Notes: generated from the sequence alone by a model not told the origin. Counted from the first letter of the stretch, positions 45,101 to 57,500 are shown. The stretch is 64,000 bases of DNA from Purpureocillium takamizusanense (GCF_022605165.1 NC_063071.1:1550001-1614000), one strand, 5' to 3'. Numbers and translations: made by a program.

Positions 45101-46510
45101 GAGGCAGAGTCCTCTCGTCGCTCGCCCGGCTGCTCCTCTGCTGGGGGATCCAACACTGGCGGAGAAGGCTTGTGGCTCTCTGCCGGAAACGATTGCGATT
45201 CCGGTTGTCGCGACGGAATCTCAGATGGTATCGATTGGCTGTTCGAGGCCGATGCTAGAGCGCCTCCGCTTGACACCAAGGCTTGCGTGACCGCGGTCTC
45301 GTTGCTTCCCTGCAGCCAGGACCCGTCGCCGGAAGGATCCTGCGAGTCTGGTACGGTCGTTCGCACGGTTAATTGAGAGTTGATCGCCTGCCGTTCGTCT
45401 TCAGCCTCCAATTCGGCTACTGGCTGGGACGATCCTCCGCTATTTTGGGTGCTAGGCACACTCTGGCTTTGATATTCGGCCGGGTTGAATGAAGGGTCCT
45501 TGTGGCATAGATCAACATAGAATGCTAAAGTCTGCGCTCGTGCGATATCCAATTCTTGGCTCTCAACAGTTTCAAAGGACGCGACGGACGCGTGGGAAGT
45601 TATCGAAGGAGGCTCCTCGGATGGAGTAAGGCTGTAAGCAACTCTTCGAATCTTGCACGGCCTCTCACTTGGCTCCCGGCTCGGGGATCTAGGTCTCGTC
45701 GACGCTGCGCGGGTTGCTTCGAGCTTCCTCCAATTGGCCGGACGGGGAGGCCGGCTGTCTTGACTGCTGTCCTCCTCCGCCGAGGGCAGGAGGCTGTCTT
45801 GCTCCGGTTCTGGTTCTGGCTCTGGCAGAGGGCTCTCCCGCTCTGCCGAAGGCAGGAGGCTCTCTTGGTCCGCTGCTGGTGGAGGGCTCTCCCACAGAAA
45901 GTTCTCTAGGTCTTCTGCTGTCAGAGGGCTCTCCTGCTCCTCTAAGGGCACGAGGCTCTCCTGATCTGCTGTTGGAAGAAGGCTTTCTTGTTCCGCTGCT
46001 GGTGGAGGGCTCTCTGGCTCTTGCAAAGGCACGAGGCTCTCTTGGTCCGCTGCTGGCAATGAGCTCTCCTGCTCCGCCAAAGGTACGAGGCTCCCCAGGT
46101 GCCCTATGGGTAGCGGGTTGGCTTCGTCCTCGGATTGCAGAGGCTGCTGCTCTGCTAGCAATGCCCTTTCCTCAGCTTGCTTGCTGCTGTGCAACTCCTT
46201 GCGCGTCGTCCACTCGGCCAACGCCTTCGGTGTGACCTCGACGCTCTGGCAAGACAGGTTAGCTGCGATGCGCGCGACGGGGAGAATTGGTATAGCACAC
46301 CCAGCTGGGGGGGTAGGCCTCGCCCGTCTCTGGGTTGTCGTCCCAGTCCACCAGGTACTCTATGCGACGGCCCTTGACTTTCCGCTCGTCAATGATGCCG
46401 CGGATCGTGTACCAGGCGTCGTCCTCTTCTTGGTATTCGTCCGGCTTCTTCTGGGTCTTCTTGGGTCTCGTCTTTCGTCCTGCCGGGGCCTTCTTGCGTG
46501 GTCTGGGCAT
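42188..46510 (-). CDS. Chromodomain protein with HDA1-complex subunit 2/3 domain and C-terminal coiled coil
   Basis: Four exons, 46301-46510, 43327-46245, 43077-43274 and 42188-43030, give 1389 residues. The basic N-terminus (MPRPRKKAPAGRKTRPKKTQ) precedes a chromodomain at about residues 27-75: DAWYTIRGIIDERKVKGRRI, EYLVDWDDNPETGEAYPPSW, with two cage aromatics. A tandem repeat region rich in Glu, Pro and Ser follows at about 116-234, then a long disordered Ser/Glu part. Residues of about 740-1020 look like the domain of yeast Hda2/Hda3 (IITLPFQASMRPLYDDTLLE, ICDYPQDAVGTVLEALPPAQ, DVKILVVARSVELLRLLHAL). Residues 1110-1330 form a long coiled coil (EKEKLKAEAALQAATTAAQK). This layout would suit Neurospora CDP-2, the chromodomain partner of HDA-1 and HP1 in heterochromatin deacetylation; that identity is my inference. 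Introns are 55, 52 and 46 nt, all GT-AG. Confidence 0.87.
45755..46110 (-). repeat. Coding tandem repeat, acidic/proline unit of about 10-11 residues
   Basis: Within exon 2 of the chromodomain gene, about ten imperfect copies of a unit like ESLLPAADQ or ESLVPLEEQ follow each other. The DNA copies are about 30-33 bp and imperfect (GCTCTCT and CTGCTGG words recur on the plus strand). Units vary in the last residues and one block is broken by ENFLWESPPP and a Pro-Glu run. Confidence 0.75.
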
Positions 46511-48402
46511 TGACTCTGCGTGTCGGTCGGCGGCGCTCGGATTGATGCGCGGGAGCTGTGCGCGCCGACGGTGGAGGCTGGGCTGGGCTCGCGACGAGAG
46601 CTGGGGCCGACGTGTGGTCAGTCGCAGCCGCGGTCGGAGCGGGATGTAAGCCAGGCGAGGTCGGGCGCGGCGCGACGACGATGGAGCGGGCGAGGCTGCG
46701 AGGCCACGAGCGTCTGGCGGCCCCACGGGGGTGTCGTGCTCCTGGCGCTGTCGGCGGGGGAATCACGTGCTGGGTAATAAGCGCCTCAACGCGGGCGCTG
46801 CTGTCACTGTGGCTGCTCCCGCTGCGGGCCACCAGGGTCGTCGACATGGGGCGGATGAAGGGTCTCTGGTGTGTTGTTGGCTTCGCAGCGACTGGCTTCT
46901 TTTTCTTCTTCTTCCTGTTGCGCGGCGTGCAGGATGGCGAGGTTTTGCAGATAGAAAACGACGAGGAACCAGGCTGTCTCGCAGAGGGGTGTGAAGAGGA
47001 AATATGGAAGAAAGAAGGAGGAAGAAAGATGGCGAGGAGGGAAGCACGGCAGTAGAGTGATCAGTCAGTCAGTCCATCACTTCCACCTTATGCAGCTCTT
47101 GCAGATTGCTAAGGTACTAGCGATTTCCACGGGCGCTTGAGGTAGAGGGCCTGCACAGCACGGTCAGGGCGTGTGTTTGCTGGTTGCGCCCGCCAAATAG
47201 CTCCCCACCTCAGGTCTGAGTGTCTCCATGTGTGACATGGAGCCCAGATCGAGCGCCATGCGCTGGCGCCATACCCTGGCCCTTGGGCTGTGCAACCTGC
47301 GGCACCACTCCTCCCGCTGTAATAACTCTCCATACGGGTCGCCGCAGCTCATCAAATGGGCATCGTCACTGGTCGCGCCAACACATTGAGGCTGGGCGGC
47401 TGCCTTCATTAGAGTTGCTGCAGTGCGGGAATTGCGTCGATTTTCTGACTCCACCGCATCACACGCCAGCTAAGTACAGTACCTACCTTAGGTAATAAAC
47501 TTCCTACTACTAACGTTACTACCTAGTAGTAATAACCTACGTTCTACGGTCAGTGATGCGCGTTTCTCTGCCTTCCATGCAACCGGTATTTCCTTCCACA
47601 CCCATCCATCATCGCGTGGGCCTCGCCATGAAGCGTCCCCCATCCATCCCTTGGTAAACGTCCCGGCCCCATCCATGCCTAGGTAGGTACCAGTCTGGAG
47701 GGAACACCATGTTTCGCATCCGAGCGAGCGATGGGACGAACAAATCATCCTCCCTTTGTGGGTACGTAGTCTCACATGCTCACTTAGGTATTGGGCAGCG
47801 GCGGCTCTTGCTTGCTGGTGGCTCTTCGTGCCTCGTGCCGACCCTGCTGCCAGGGACCAGGTTGAGCGCAGCCACTCATTCTCAGCTTCGGCCCGGGGTG
47901 CGCTGCCCGTGTCGAAATCCCAGACTCTATTTGTAGTTACTCTAAAAAAGTTACTGCATACTCATACAAATCCAATCATCAACGGGCAATGACGCACTTG
48001 ACCCAACGGGCTGTTGTCGCGCGAGAAATCTGTGCAACTGTGCTTGGTCTGTTACTTGGTCTGCGCCGGTTCGGGTGTCGCACCGCAGCCTCCAAGTCTC
48101 TCCCTATGCGGCTCCAGACTCTGGAGCCTCAAACAGTCGCATCCACCAAGTCCCTTTTTCGCTCTCATTCAACCTCCAACACCACACAAGTGACACGACC
48201 CCCCACGCCAACGGCGACCACCTGACGTACTCCCACGTCGCCTTCCAACTCATTGAGCCGCTCAAATTTCAATTCACTCCCAGACCAGCGGAGGCCGCCG
48301 ATTCTCAAACCGCCGCATCGTTGACTCTTTCCCGCCGCCAGCAAGCTTCGCCCTCGCTTCTGGGCGCGGGCACTCACTCACTCCGCTCCTCCCCCCTTCA
48401 CC
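46511..48402. other. Divergent intergenic region, chromodomain gene to RAI1, no gene seen
   Basis: Both neighbours start here and read outward. ORFs such as 46558-47055 are low in complexity (a poly-Phe stretch from a TTC/TTT tract) and are not credible genes. Several TAGTAG and TACCTA words lie near 47480-47530. The right 400 bp are CT-rich, as in a RAI1 leader. Confidence 0.5.
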
Positions 48403-50125
48403 ATGGCCTCAAACTTCTCCATACAGCCCGTGGGCCGATTCGCCGGTCCCAGCCAACCCGTCAAGAGACCCAAGGTCAGTGGCGCAGAGCCTCATCATCT
48501 CGCCTTCCCACTTCCCCACCACCCCCCAACCGCGCTCCGAGCGCAGGTGAGCCAAACGGACACGCTCCCGCTGACGCCTGTACCCCCTTCCCGCAGGAGT
48601 TTGCGTGCTTCTCGTACGACGAGAACCATGAGTTCCACCTCGGTGACCGCTCCATGAAGTGGTACTATACACCGCGGCTAGGCGCCGACCTGTCCAAGGG
48701 CTTCAACTCGTTTCAAAAGCACGACGACTCGCGGGACGAGCACCTGGACAGCCTGCTCAGGACCATCGTCGCCCACGAGCGGGAGACGGGGCAGAAGATT
48801 GACGCCAACGTCGTCACCTGGCGTGGTATGATGACCAAGGTTTGTTCTTTTCCCGGATCCTGCCGAGGGGCGCGTAGCCTTTGGCCATCTCCCACTCTCT
48901 GACATGAGGCCCCCCCCTTTTCGCAGATACTCGCCACTCCTTTCGAGCAGAACGATGGGTACTGAAGAATATTGCTTGCCGCCCTCGGATCTCCTCTGAC
49001 TGGCTCCAGATTCGAAATGAACGCCACTTTGTACCAGGTAAGTCCCGCGTATAGGTACTCGATGTAATTTGTTACCACCTCACTCACGCACGGACAGGGC
49101 TGCATGTAAGATAACGCCCAGCCCCGTGATGGGGTGGAATTAGGATACTGACCGTTCAGCTTCATCGAGGAGAGCCATGAGCACAAGATGGCCACGCGGA
49201 GGCAAGAGGCTCAGCGGCCACCCCGACGGGGGGGTCCGCCACAAGAAGTGATGCAGTTCTGGGGTGTGTTTTCCCGAGCCTCGCTGCGAACAATTGTTGT
49301 GGAAAGCTCGTCATCTCACAATCTTGACAGGCTACAAGTTCGAGACGCTCTCCACCCTGCCGGCAACCTGGGATGAGACATCGCGCGAGTACATCGAGAG
49401 CCGCGAGGACCAGGTCGTCAACAACAAGGAGCAGTACTGCTCTGTTGTCCGCACCGGGATCGGCAAAGCCATCCTCTACCTCGGCGGTGAAGTCGATGCC
49501 AGTATGTCCCTCCCCCCGAACTGACCTCCCTCGTTCCCCACCACATCCCCCTCCCATTGCTCACGCGTAACTCCCGCCTTTGCAGTCTGGGACTCCAAAC
49601 CCCAGGAACCCGGCGCCCCCATCAATTGGGTCGAGCTCAAGACGTCGGCCGAGATCCGCAATCCAGGCGACCTGGACAACTTCCACCGCAAGCTCATGAA
49701 GTACTGGATCCAGTCCTTCCTCCTCGGCGTCCCCAAGATCGTCGTCGGCTTCCGCACCCGCGACGGCATCCTCGTCGACATCAACGAGATCGAGACGCAC
49801 CGCATCCCCGACACGGTCAAGGCGCGGCCAAACCCCCGCTGGGACGGCAACATGTGCGTCAACTTTGCCGCCGCGTTTCTCGATTGTTCGTGTTCCCCCC
49901 GGCCGGGCCCCCCTTCCTGCCCACCGCTGGCGACAGTGCTGACTCTTGGATGCAGGGCTGATGAAGTCGGTCAACGACGAGGGCGTATGGAGGATACGCA
50001 GGCGGCCGCACTCTCCGGTCATCGAGGTCTTCAGGGTCGAAGAGACGGGCCACGGGAACATACTGACAGAAGAGTTCAAGAACTGGCGCATTAAACTAGC
50101 CCTGGGCCCGAGCCCGGGAGACTGA
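48403..50125 (+). CDS. RAI1: RAI1/DXO-family decapping nuclease, partner of the 5'-3' exonuclease RAT1
   Basis: Nuclear enzyme that removes faulty 5' caps or pyrophosphate from RNA and stabilises Rat1. Nine exons, 48403-48474, 48597-48839, 48927-48958, 49010-49037, 49098-49105, 49160-49263, 49331-49501, 49586-49885 and 49956-50125, join in frame to 375 residues. Family features: MASNFSIQPVGRF, FACFSYDENHEFHLGDRSMK, WYYTPRLGADLSKGF, VVTWRGMMTKILATPFE, then the metal-binding motifs GGEVDAIWD and INWVELKTS, and WDGNMCVNFAAAFLDW near the end. Exon 5 is only 8 nt; skipping it shifts the frame into a stop. All eight introns are GT-AG and 51-122 nt. The gene overlaps no other gene and converges with the kinase gene, 486 bp apart. 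Confidence 0.94.
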
Positions 50126-50611
50126 CCGATCAAAGGGCGCCGGCCAATACGCCGTGTAAACTACTTGTACGAAATATACCCACACAAAAGCGTCGCAGAA
50201 CACGGTCGCATGACATGGCTTGTACTACCTCTATGAGATCATCCTTTATTTCACAATGTGATCGTACACTACCTACTTCGACAAGTTACGCAATGAACAC
50301 CCAGAAACCAGTTTTCCCCAACGCCGTCGCCCGTGGAAAGCAAAGACCAGGACCCCAAAAGACCCGGCATGTCATAAGAGGGCTGTCCCACAAAGGGGTT
50401 GCCATGAGAGCAACAACCGAATGCCTGTCATGCTTTTCCAATGCCGGGGTATGCAAATACATGCTCGCTCCGCACACAAGATCGTACAGTCCATTCAGGG
50501 TATTGTCGGGAAGAAACAGCAGCAAAGAAGACGAAAAGGAAAAAAAAAATTGTCGAATGACGCGGTCGTCATCTCAGCTCAACATCCACAACGGTGCAGC
50601 GTTGTTATATC
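50126..50611. other. Convergent 3' region between RAI1 and the GCK kinase
   Basis: 486 bp between facing stops. On the minus strand an AAATAAAGG word near 50244-50252 could be a polyadenylation signal for the kinase gene, about 360 nt after its stop. No gene is seen. Confidence 0.45.
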
Positions 50612-52685
50612 TCAGACAGCGGGCCAGCGAATGCGGAGATTGTCCGTCCAGCGCTGGTAGAGCACGTCAGACAGCTGCTTGCAGTGCTCCATGCCCACAC
50701 GTGCGTCACACCCTGGGTACTTCTCCTCGAGGAGCGACTGCTTCTCCCTCTCGGCATCCTTCTCGCCGAGTTTGAGGGGGGACGACTCGGTCTGTCGTCG
50801 GCGGTGACTTCGTAAGTGAGGGTTGTTGGCCGCGAGTATCAGCTTGTTGGGGCTGCCAGCAGAGGGCGTCGAGCTCTTAATGATGACGGTCCCCTGCGGT
50901 GTCCCGTCGTCGGGCACCTTTTGCAGCGGCTGCCGTAGCAGAGCCGCGTTGAGCTTCTTGTCCTGTGACATGGACGCCACGAGGCTGCTCATCAAATGGT
51001 AGGCGCCCTCGGGGTCAACCGCATCAAGGGTCGCGAATGCATCAGAGAGCTTGGCCAGCGCCTCTCGCTTCTGCATGGCAGAGGTCTGGGCATGCAGTTC
51101 GGCCAGCGTAGGCTCTACCGCCTTGTTGTAGAGCCTGCGCCCGAGAATAGCCTCTTTACCATACGGTTCAACCGGGGCCGCGATCGGAGGCGGCAAGTTC
51201 TCGTCGCAAAAGACGTCATCGGGAGAACTGGGACGGGGAGCCGATTGCCCTGACGTTGAGCTATCAGATGGCACTCTCCGGAATAGTCGCATGGTCGAGC
51301 CGGAATTGCCAAAGGACATGTCCGGCTGCAGCGGCTTCTTAGCGGCCAGAGACGGACGAGGCGATCCGTTGGAGCGGATTGACGAGGTGCGGGCGATGGA
51401 TGATGTACGGCGCACCGTCGACTTTCGAACAGTGTCGGGCGCGGGAGACGGGGCACCAAGAGGGCCGTCGCTGACGTCCAGCCTCCGGAGGCCGTCTTCC
51501 AGGCCAAGCATGGAGGAACGCTTCCGATGCTTGATGGTCGGCCTCCTGGGCGGGGCTACCGATTTGACCGTGTCAAACACCCACTCTTGGTCGTCGTCCT
51601 TTGGCGCCATGGACTGTAGCGTCTCTTGGTAGTAGATGGGGTGCCTCTGGCGGTTTTGGTTGGCGTCCCACATTTGGCGGTGGGCGATGAGCTCCTGCAG
51701 AGCCTCGACTTTGCCGGCGGAGCGAATGAAGCGATGCTTGAGGAGATCCTGTGCGGACGGCCTGCGTTCATAGTCCTTTGTGAGACACTGGGAGACAAAA
51801 TCTTTAAAGTCCCTGCTGAAGTCCCCCTCGAGCTTGGGTGGTGAGTTCTTGGGGATGTGGAATAGAACTTTCATGGGGTGAATGTGGCACAACGGAGGCT
51901 CGCCGTTGGCCATTTCCATGGCGGTGATGCCCAGCGACCAGATGTCGGCCTTGAAGCTGTAGCCATCTTGCTGGATGACCTCGGGAGCCATCCAAAATGG
52001 GGTGCCGACAAAGGTGTTTCGCTGGGACTTGATGTTTGTCAACTGGGCGGCGACGCCAAAGTCGGCGAGCTTGACCTTGCCGGCCTCGGAGAGTAAGACG
52101 TTGGCGGCCTTGATGTCGCGGTGGATCTTGCCTTCGCTGTGGAGGTATTGGATGCCCAGGAGCAGCTCGCGACAGACAATGGCAATGTGCGTTTCGCTGA
52201 AATTGGCCGGTTTGAGCTGCCTTGTGTCAGTTTCAGTCTGCGAGGGGGACTTCTCGAGGGAGAAGGCAACTAACCAGATCAAGGCATGAACCACCTCCCA
52301 GATACTCCATGACAATCCATAGCTTATGTCCTCGTAGAAAGGAGCCCTTATATTGGGTGACAAAGGGGCTCGCGCAGGTGCTGAGCACGGCGATCTCGGC
52401 TTGGATCTCCTCGATGTCGTCTTCGCTCGATTCCAGGTCAATCTGCGCCGCGGCGGTTAGAGGATGGGATTGGCGGCCGGGGGCGCTTGCGAGACAAAAC
52501 TTACGTGCTTGATGGCTACCGTCTCGCCAGTGGCCTTTTCGATGCCCTTGTACACGACCCCGAAGCTACCTCCTGCACGGCGTTAGCAAATGATGTTTCG
52601 TGGCGGCGGAGTTTTGGGGAGAAGACGTACGTCCAAGCTCCTCCAACACCTGGTAGTGCTCTGCGACGCCCTCGACGGCCGCCAT
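50612..52685 (-). CDS. Ste20-family (germinal centre kinase, MST3/Ppk11/Sid1-like) Ser/Thr protein kinase
   Basis: Four exons, 52631-52685, 52505-52572, 52275-52442 and 50612-52216, give 631 residues. The N-terminal kinase domain is complete: glycine loop [11 protein letters not shown], catalytic Lys40 (VAIKH), HRD at 129-131 in [16 protein letters not shown] at 149-151, Ste20 signature GTPFWMAPE at 168-176 with probable activating Thr165, and [18 protein letters not shown]. The hydrophobic-rich sequence [17 protein letters not shown] follows Lys40 and matches the GCK subfamily. The C-terminal half is a Ser/Arg/Pro-rich linker, then conserved-looking helices ([35 protein letters not shown]) and the end [20 protein letters not shown]. 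There is no PAK CRIB domain. Fungal GCKs act in septation or polarity pathways; which one cannot be decided here. Introns are 58-62 nt with CTAAC or CTGAC branch sites. Confidence 0.93.
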
Positions 52686-54527
52686 TGTGTCTGCGCGGGG
52701 CGTCCGCTGACAGCTTGCGGTGTGATGGTCCGCCTGCAGCTGTGTTGTGTTGCGATGGATGCAATGGATGCAATGGAAGGCTGGACGGCGGGCGGGACTT
52801 GAGCACGTGGTGTCTGTCGCTGTCGCTGCCTCACGCTGCAGCACCGGAACGTCGAGAGGGAGGCGTTGTCGGGACGAGGGATGTCCAAAATGTCGAAACC
52901 CAAGCGAGGGCGGTTGCCAGATTATTATTTGCCCGAGTCGCACGGTCGGTTCGCTCTCTGACCGCAACCCGGCGCAGCACGCAGCCTGGTCGGGTCGGGG
53001 TCCCTGGGTTTAATGAGCCCCGTTGTCTGGGACAGCGGAGCTGGGGGGGGGAGCTCGGACCCAGGCTTGTTTACTGTATTCCGCTTTGGGATAGCTGTGA
53101 GGAACCGGGGCTGGTGGCCGTCGGGGGCCTGATGGAGCGCAACGACTGGGATAGCGATGCGGTCGAGAAGAGTCGTGAATTGGGGCCTTGCATGGTGGTG
53201 CAGCGGTTTGCGATGGTGTTGAGGCGGAAAAAGGGGAAAGAGCAAGTCGAGGCGGCGCAACGGCTGCCTGCCTACATATCAAGCATCTGGCGCTGCGTGC
53301 CTCCCGCCCGCCTCATCACCAGCCAGTTGGTGGTGCCCGCCCACACTGATCGGCTCCATGTGGTGGCTGTTAGTGCTGTTGCGGGTGGTGCGGCTTGCTG
53401 GAATTTGCCATGACGGGGGTGGGCCGTCAACGCTGAAAGCCGGTTGGTCCATTGAGGCACAGCACACGCCAGCCGTCGCCATGGCGGCCTCGGAGCCGAG
53501 CAGTGGCCCAGACCAGTCAGGCAGATCGGAGCGCTTGTTATTATGGATATGCTGGACTCGACGCTGGGCGTGCGCTACATATGTATGCACTTCCATCGTA
53601 CATACAATGGAAGCGATTGATCACTGAACAGGTGAGGTGAGCGTACAAAAGTCCAGGCGAGTCATGTTGCGCTAGACGCTGGTTCGTACGGTACAGGCAA
53701 TCGATGGGGACCGGACCTACTATAATCGTGTTTGCAGGTGAGGTGCTGTCCACAAAAGCTAATGCGCTCCAGCGGCCCCTCCGGGCGGGCACCGGGGGGC
53801 CCCTGGGCTGGGCTGAACCTATGGAAGCCCGCCGTCTCACCGTGTGGGCGCCCAAACCCATCGCGCGTCGCCTGGGGCATCGGCGGGCCGCTACTGGAAG
53901 CTCAGCGGTAAGCAGCCGCCTGGGACTCCCTTTCACTGGCTGACGGCGCGGTTGTCGTGGCAACCAACCCAACGCCAGATCCGATGCCCCTCTGTTGTTC
54001 AAGCTCCCCTGCCCTGTCGGTTCCAAGGCCAAGGCCCCAATCCCACTCCCGATCCCACTCCCACTCCCACGCCCACGCCCCGGCACTCGCACATCGGCGG
54101 AGAGGCTGCGACGAGAAACAGGCGGTGTTGTCACCGTCATCCCGCGCGCGTCGAGTCGAGACATTGTGCTTCCTGGACCATCCATTCCCCCGTCGCTCGC
54201 TCACCGTCTTTGTTGGCCCACGCGAGAGGGCGTCTCCCTTCAGACCATCCGCGCCGCCTCTCCCGTCATGCTGTCTTGATATCCATCCACGTCAGCTTCA
54301 CCATCGCCCGATAGCCCGCGTCCATGCTGCACGCGCAGACTGCCCTCAGCGCCCATCTCACACCGACTTCTTTGCCGTCGAACCGGGGCGCGTGCCTCTC
54401 CCCGCCTCGCCTGCGCCGTCGGCCGCGTCAACACGAACAGACGCATCGGCTGCGCGCCATCAAAAGCCCGCTCCACGACACAAGCAACCACCAACCTTAA
54501 TCGCACGCGTCCGCGCAAGCAGCCGTC
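52686..54527. other. Divergent intergenic region, GCK kinase to CYK3
   Basis: Upstream region of both flanking genes. The plus-strand frame that continues into CYK3 exon 2 is open from 53957, but its translation before the SH3 domain is low in complexity and the real CYK3 start is at 54528. A regular C-tract array lies at 54035-54081. Confidence 0.55.
54035..54081 (-). other. G-quadruplex / i-motif array in the CYK3 upstream region
   Basis: The plus strand carries eight C-tracts of at least three bases, most separated by exactly three bases (CCCACTCCC, CCCACGCCC). The minus strand is therefore a textbook multi-tract quadruplex motif. It lies about 450-490 bp upstream of the CYK3 ATG, in the likely promoter or leader. 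Confidence 0.65.
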
Positions 54528-57500
54528 ATGGTGCCAGCGCCGCCGCCGCTACCCATGCGGTTCCCGTGTTGGTGCCGGGCTGTCTATTCCTGGGGAGGCG
54601 AGGTGAGCAAAAGACTGATCGGATCCCATGGCATGGCATGGGACCCATGAAATGCATCGTCCCGCGAGCACAGATCGCTGACCGCACCTCGCAGTCTAAA
54701 CGCGACCTCGGCTTCATCGAGGGAGATCTGATCGAGTGTCTGAATGCCGGCGACGGCTCGTGGTGGGTTGGTCGTCTTTACCGGGATCGCAGAACAGTTG
54801 GCTCCTTTCCCTCCAATTTCGTCGAGTTGCTCCCCGACGAATTCCGCCCGACAACGCGGTCCGTGAGCCCCCTTCCTGGAAGCAACACGCCGAGTCCCAA
54901 GAATATGCCGGGCAAGTCCAAGACGTTTCGCAAGCCATTCGAGGCCTACGCCAAGGCGCCTCACTATACCACGGCCAAGCAGCCGACGACATTCAAGGAT
55001 CCCCAGCTGTCGGCCAAGCCGTCGCTGGCGAAGCCTTCGTCGCGGCATAACTCCAACACATCGCCAGCCAGAAGCGTTCACGACCACATCGGTCGCGTGC
55101 CGTCCCCTCCCGAAATGCGCGGCTACGGCTCCAGAGCGCCATCGCCCGCGCCGTCGATGCATCTCGTGCCCAGCCACCGGGCACCGTCAGAACGAGCAGA
55201 CTCCCCTCCTCCACCGGCACCGCCGCCCCATCGCCATGTTGGCCGGAACAGGTCACACGATATGCATCAGAGCAGTCAGCCCGACCTGTCCCGCCATGGC
55301 TCTACAGCGTCTTACGTCCCCTATCGTCCCGGATCGCAGCTCTCCTTCCGCGAGCCTCATGACCTATCTCGCCAACCCTCATACATGGCCAACGATGATC
55401 GGCCATTCGAGCACCGCCCACACACACCTCGCGCAGCATCTCCCCTACCGCCCTCCCCAGATGAGATGCATATGACACCCTCGCCGCTACGAGAGGCGAT
55501 GGATGGGGTCATGGAGCAACTAGACCAGCTTGAAGGTCTCGGGGGATCTTGGGGGGAAGAACCCCCCGTTCCCCCTGCTGACCCGTGGGCTCCGGAGTCG
55601 TTTGGCATGGCGTCCCCGTTATCTCCCCGGTCCAAGCGCAGAGGAGGTGACAACGCCCGGCCACTGACGTCGTCGGGCATCGCGCACCACGACGAAGGCT
55701 ACGAGACCTGGAGCGGCGGCTCGTCTCAGAACACGTCGTATCAGGGCCGTCAGAGGGGCCATACCAACGACCTGCCTCAGCTGAGCAACTATGTCGAGCG
55801 GATGGAGAAGCAATTTCAGACGTTACACCAGCACAGCGTGAGCATGCCTGAAGCTGCTCTTGAGGAAGACATGCCTCCGCCTCCACCACCCAAGGGACAT
55901 CCTTTTGATCGACCAAAGTCGTCTTGCGGCGAGCGAAACCCCGCCGAGCGGAAGCTGCGAAGTCGCAAGTCGGCCTATGAGATCGGACCAGGCGTCAACC
56001 GGACGTACACCACCAAGACCAATGCGACCAACTCTTCGGCCGGCAATCAAAGCAACGCCAGCGGCTCTACGCAGAGCAGCAGCAGGACGCTTTGGAGCGG
56101 CGCCTCAGCAGGAGGATTTAGCTCGACCAGCGCCGGTAGCATGGCTCGTGCCCATCATCAGCGCGCCCAGAGTGCCTTGGGCTCACGCGAGGCCGATATC
56201 CTCGAACGGCCCGAGACGCCGTTCTCAGGCGTCACTTACCATAGCAGTCATGCTAGCAACGCAATCGCACAGCGTCCTCAGTCTCAGGCCGGTCTCCACG
56301 AAGATCTGAACGCCGGACTGGGCGGCCTGGTGCATCCAAAGGCGCCCAAGCGCAACATTTTCAAGAAGATCTTCGAGTCCGCCAAGACTGGGGTTGCTAG
56401 CAACCGCAACAGCATCGCCGTTGGATCCGGATCGGGCCTTGCCTCGGTGAGGTCGTCGCCCTTCAATCGGTCTACCGGGCACGGCTCTACGAATCTGTCA
56501 TCGGGCATGGCGGCAATCAGCGGTCCTCCCGTCGCAGGCCGTGACTCGGCCCGTGACATGGGCCTGGGCGGTGGCGTCGACTGGGTGCAGGTACGGCGTG
56601 ACGTGAACCGCTCGAATTCTCTCAGCAAGATCGAGCGGAGCGAGCGCAGGGATCGCTGTCAGATGATGGATCACCCGGCACTGAACCCAGTCGATGAACT
56701 GTATGAGAGCGTTCAAGGCGACGAAGGCGCGAACGGGATGCCGGTGGCGGATCCGATCAACTACCAGGCCATCAACCTCAGCCAGGTGGACAAGAACTCG
56801 CGCTTCATCGGCGAGCCTCCGCCCATGACGACGGCCATCACATTGGCCACGACATATGTTTGTCGACCATATCGCAGTGACGTGCAGCGTCTGCGGGCCA
56901 TCTTCACTTGGGTCGCCGAGAAGATATGCTGGGAGGAAGACTTTGAGGGCGAGATTGACACGCGTCGCGTGATCCAAAGTAAGCGCGGCTGTGCGGAAGA
57001 GTATGCCGTGCTGGTCATGGAGATGTGTGCTGCGGCCGGGCTGCGATGCGAGATTGTGCGCGGCTACCTCAAGACGCCAGGCGACGTGACGGACCTAAAC
57101 GTGGTGCCTCGGTCGAACCACTGGTGGAACGCCGTCATCGTCGACGACGAGTGGCGCATCATGGACTGCTGCTTGGCCAGCCCGTCGAACCCCAAGAGAG
57201 CCCGGTACTCCAGCGTCAGCGGCAACACGGCCGACTTTTGGTGGTTCCTGGCTCGACCGACGGAGGCGTGCTGGACGCATGTGCCCGAACACCACGACCA
57301 GCAACACGTGGTGCCGCCCGTGGCCCATGAGATCCTTCTCAACCTGCCGTGCACTTGCCCGTCGTTCTTCCGCAACGACATTGAGATGGTTGACTACAAC
57401 ACGTCGGCGACGAGGATCGAGGACCTCGAGATGGTGCACATCAAGTTCAACGTGCCGGCCGACGTGGAGATTGCGGCGGAAGTGGAGGCTCGAGGCTTTG

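Noticed and set aside
46558..47055. 165-codon ORF with a poly-Phe segment
   Set aside because: The poly-Phe comes from a TTC/TTT tract in the divergent promoter region; no other coding evidence.
53957..54694. Extension of CYK3 upstream of exon 2 (1438-codon open frame)
   Set aside because: The frame lacks the start of the SH3 domain; splicing the ATG-containing exon at 54528-54602 to 54695 restores a full SH3, so the extension is leader plus intron.
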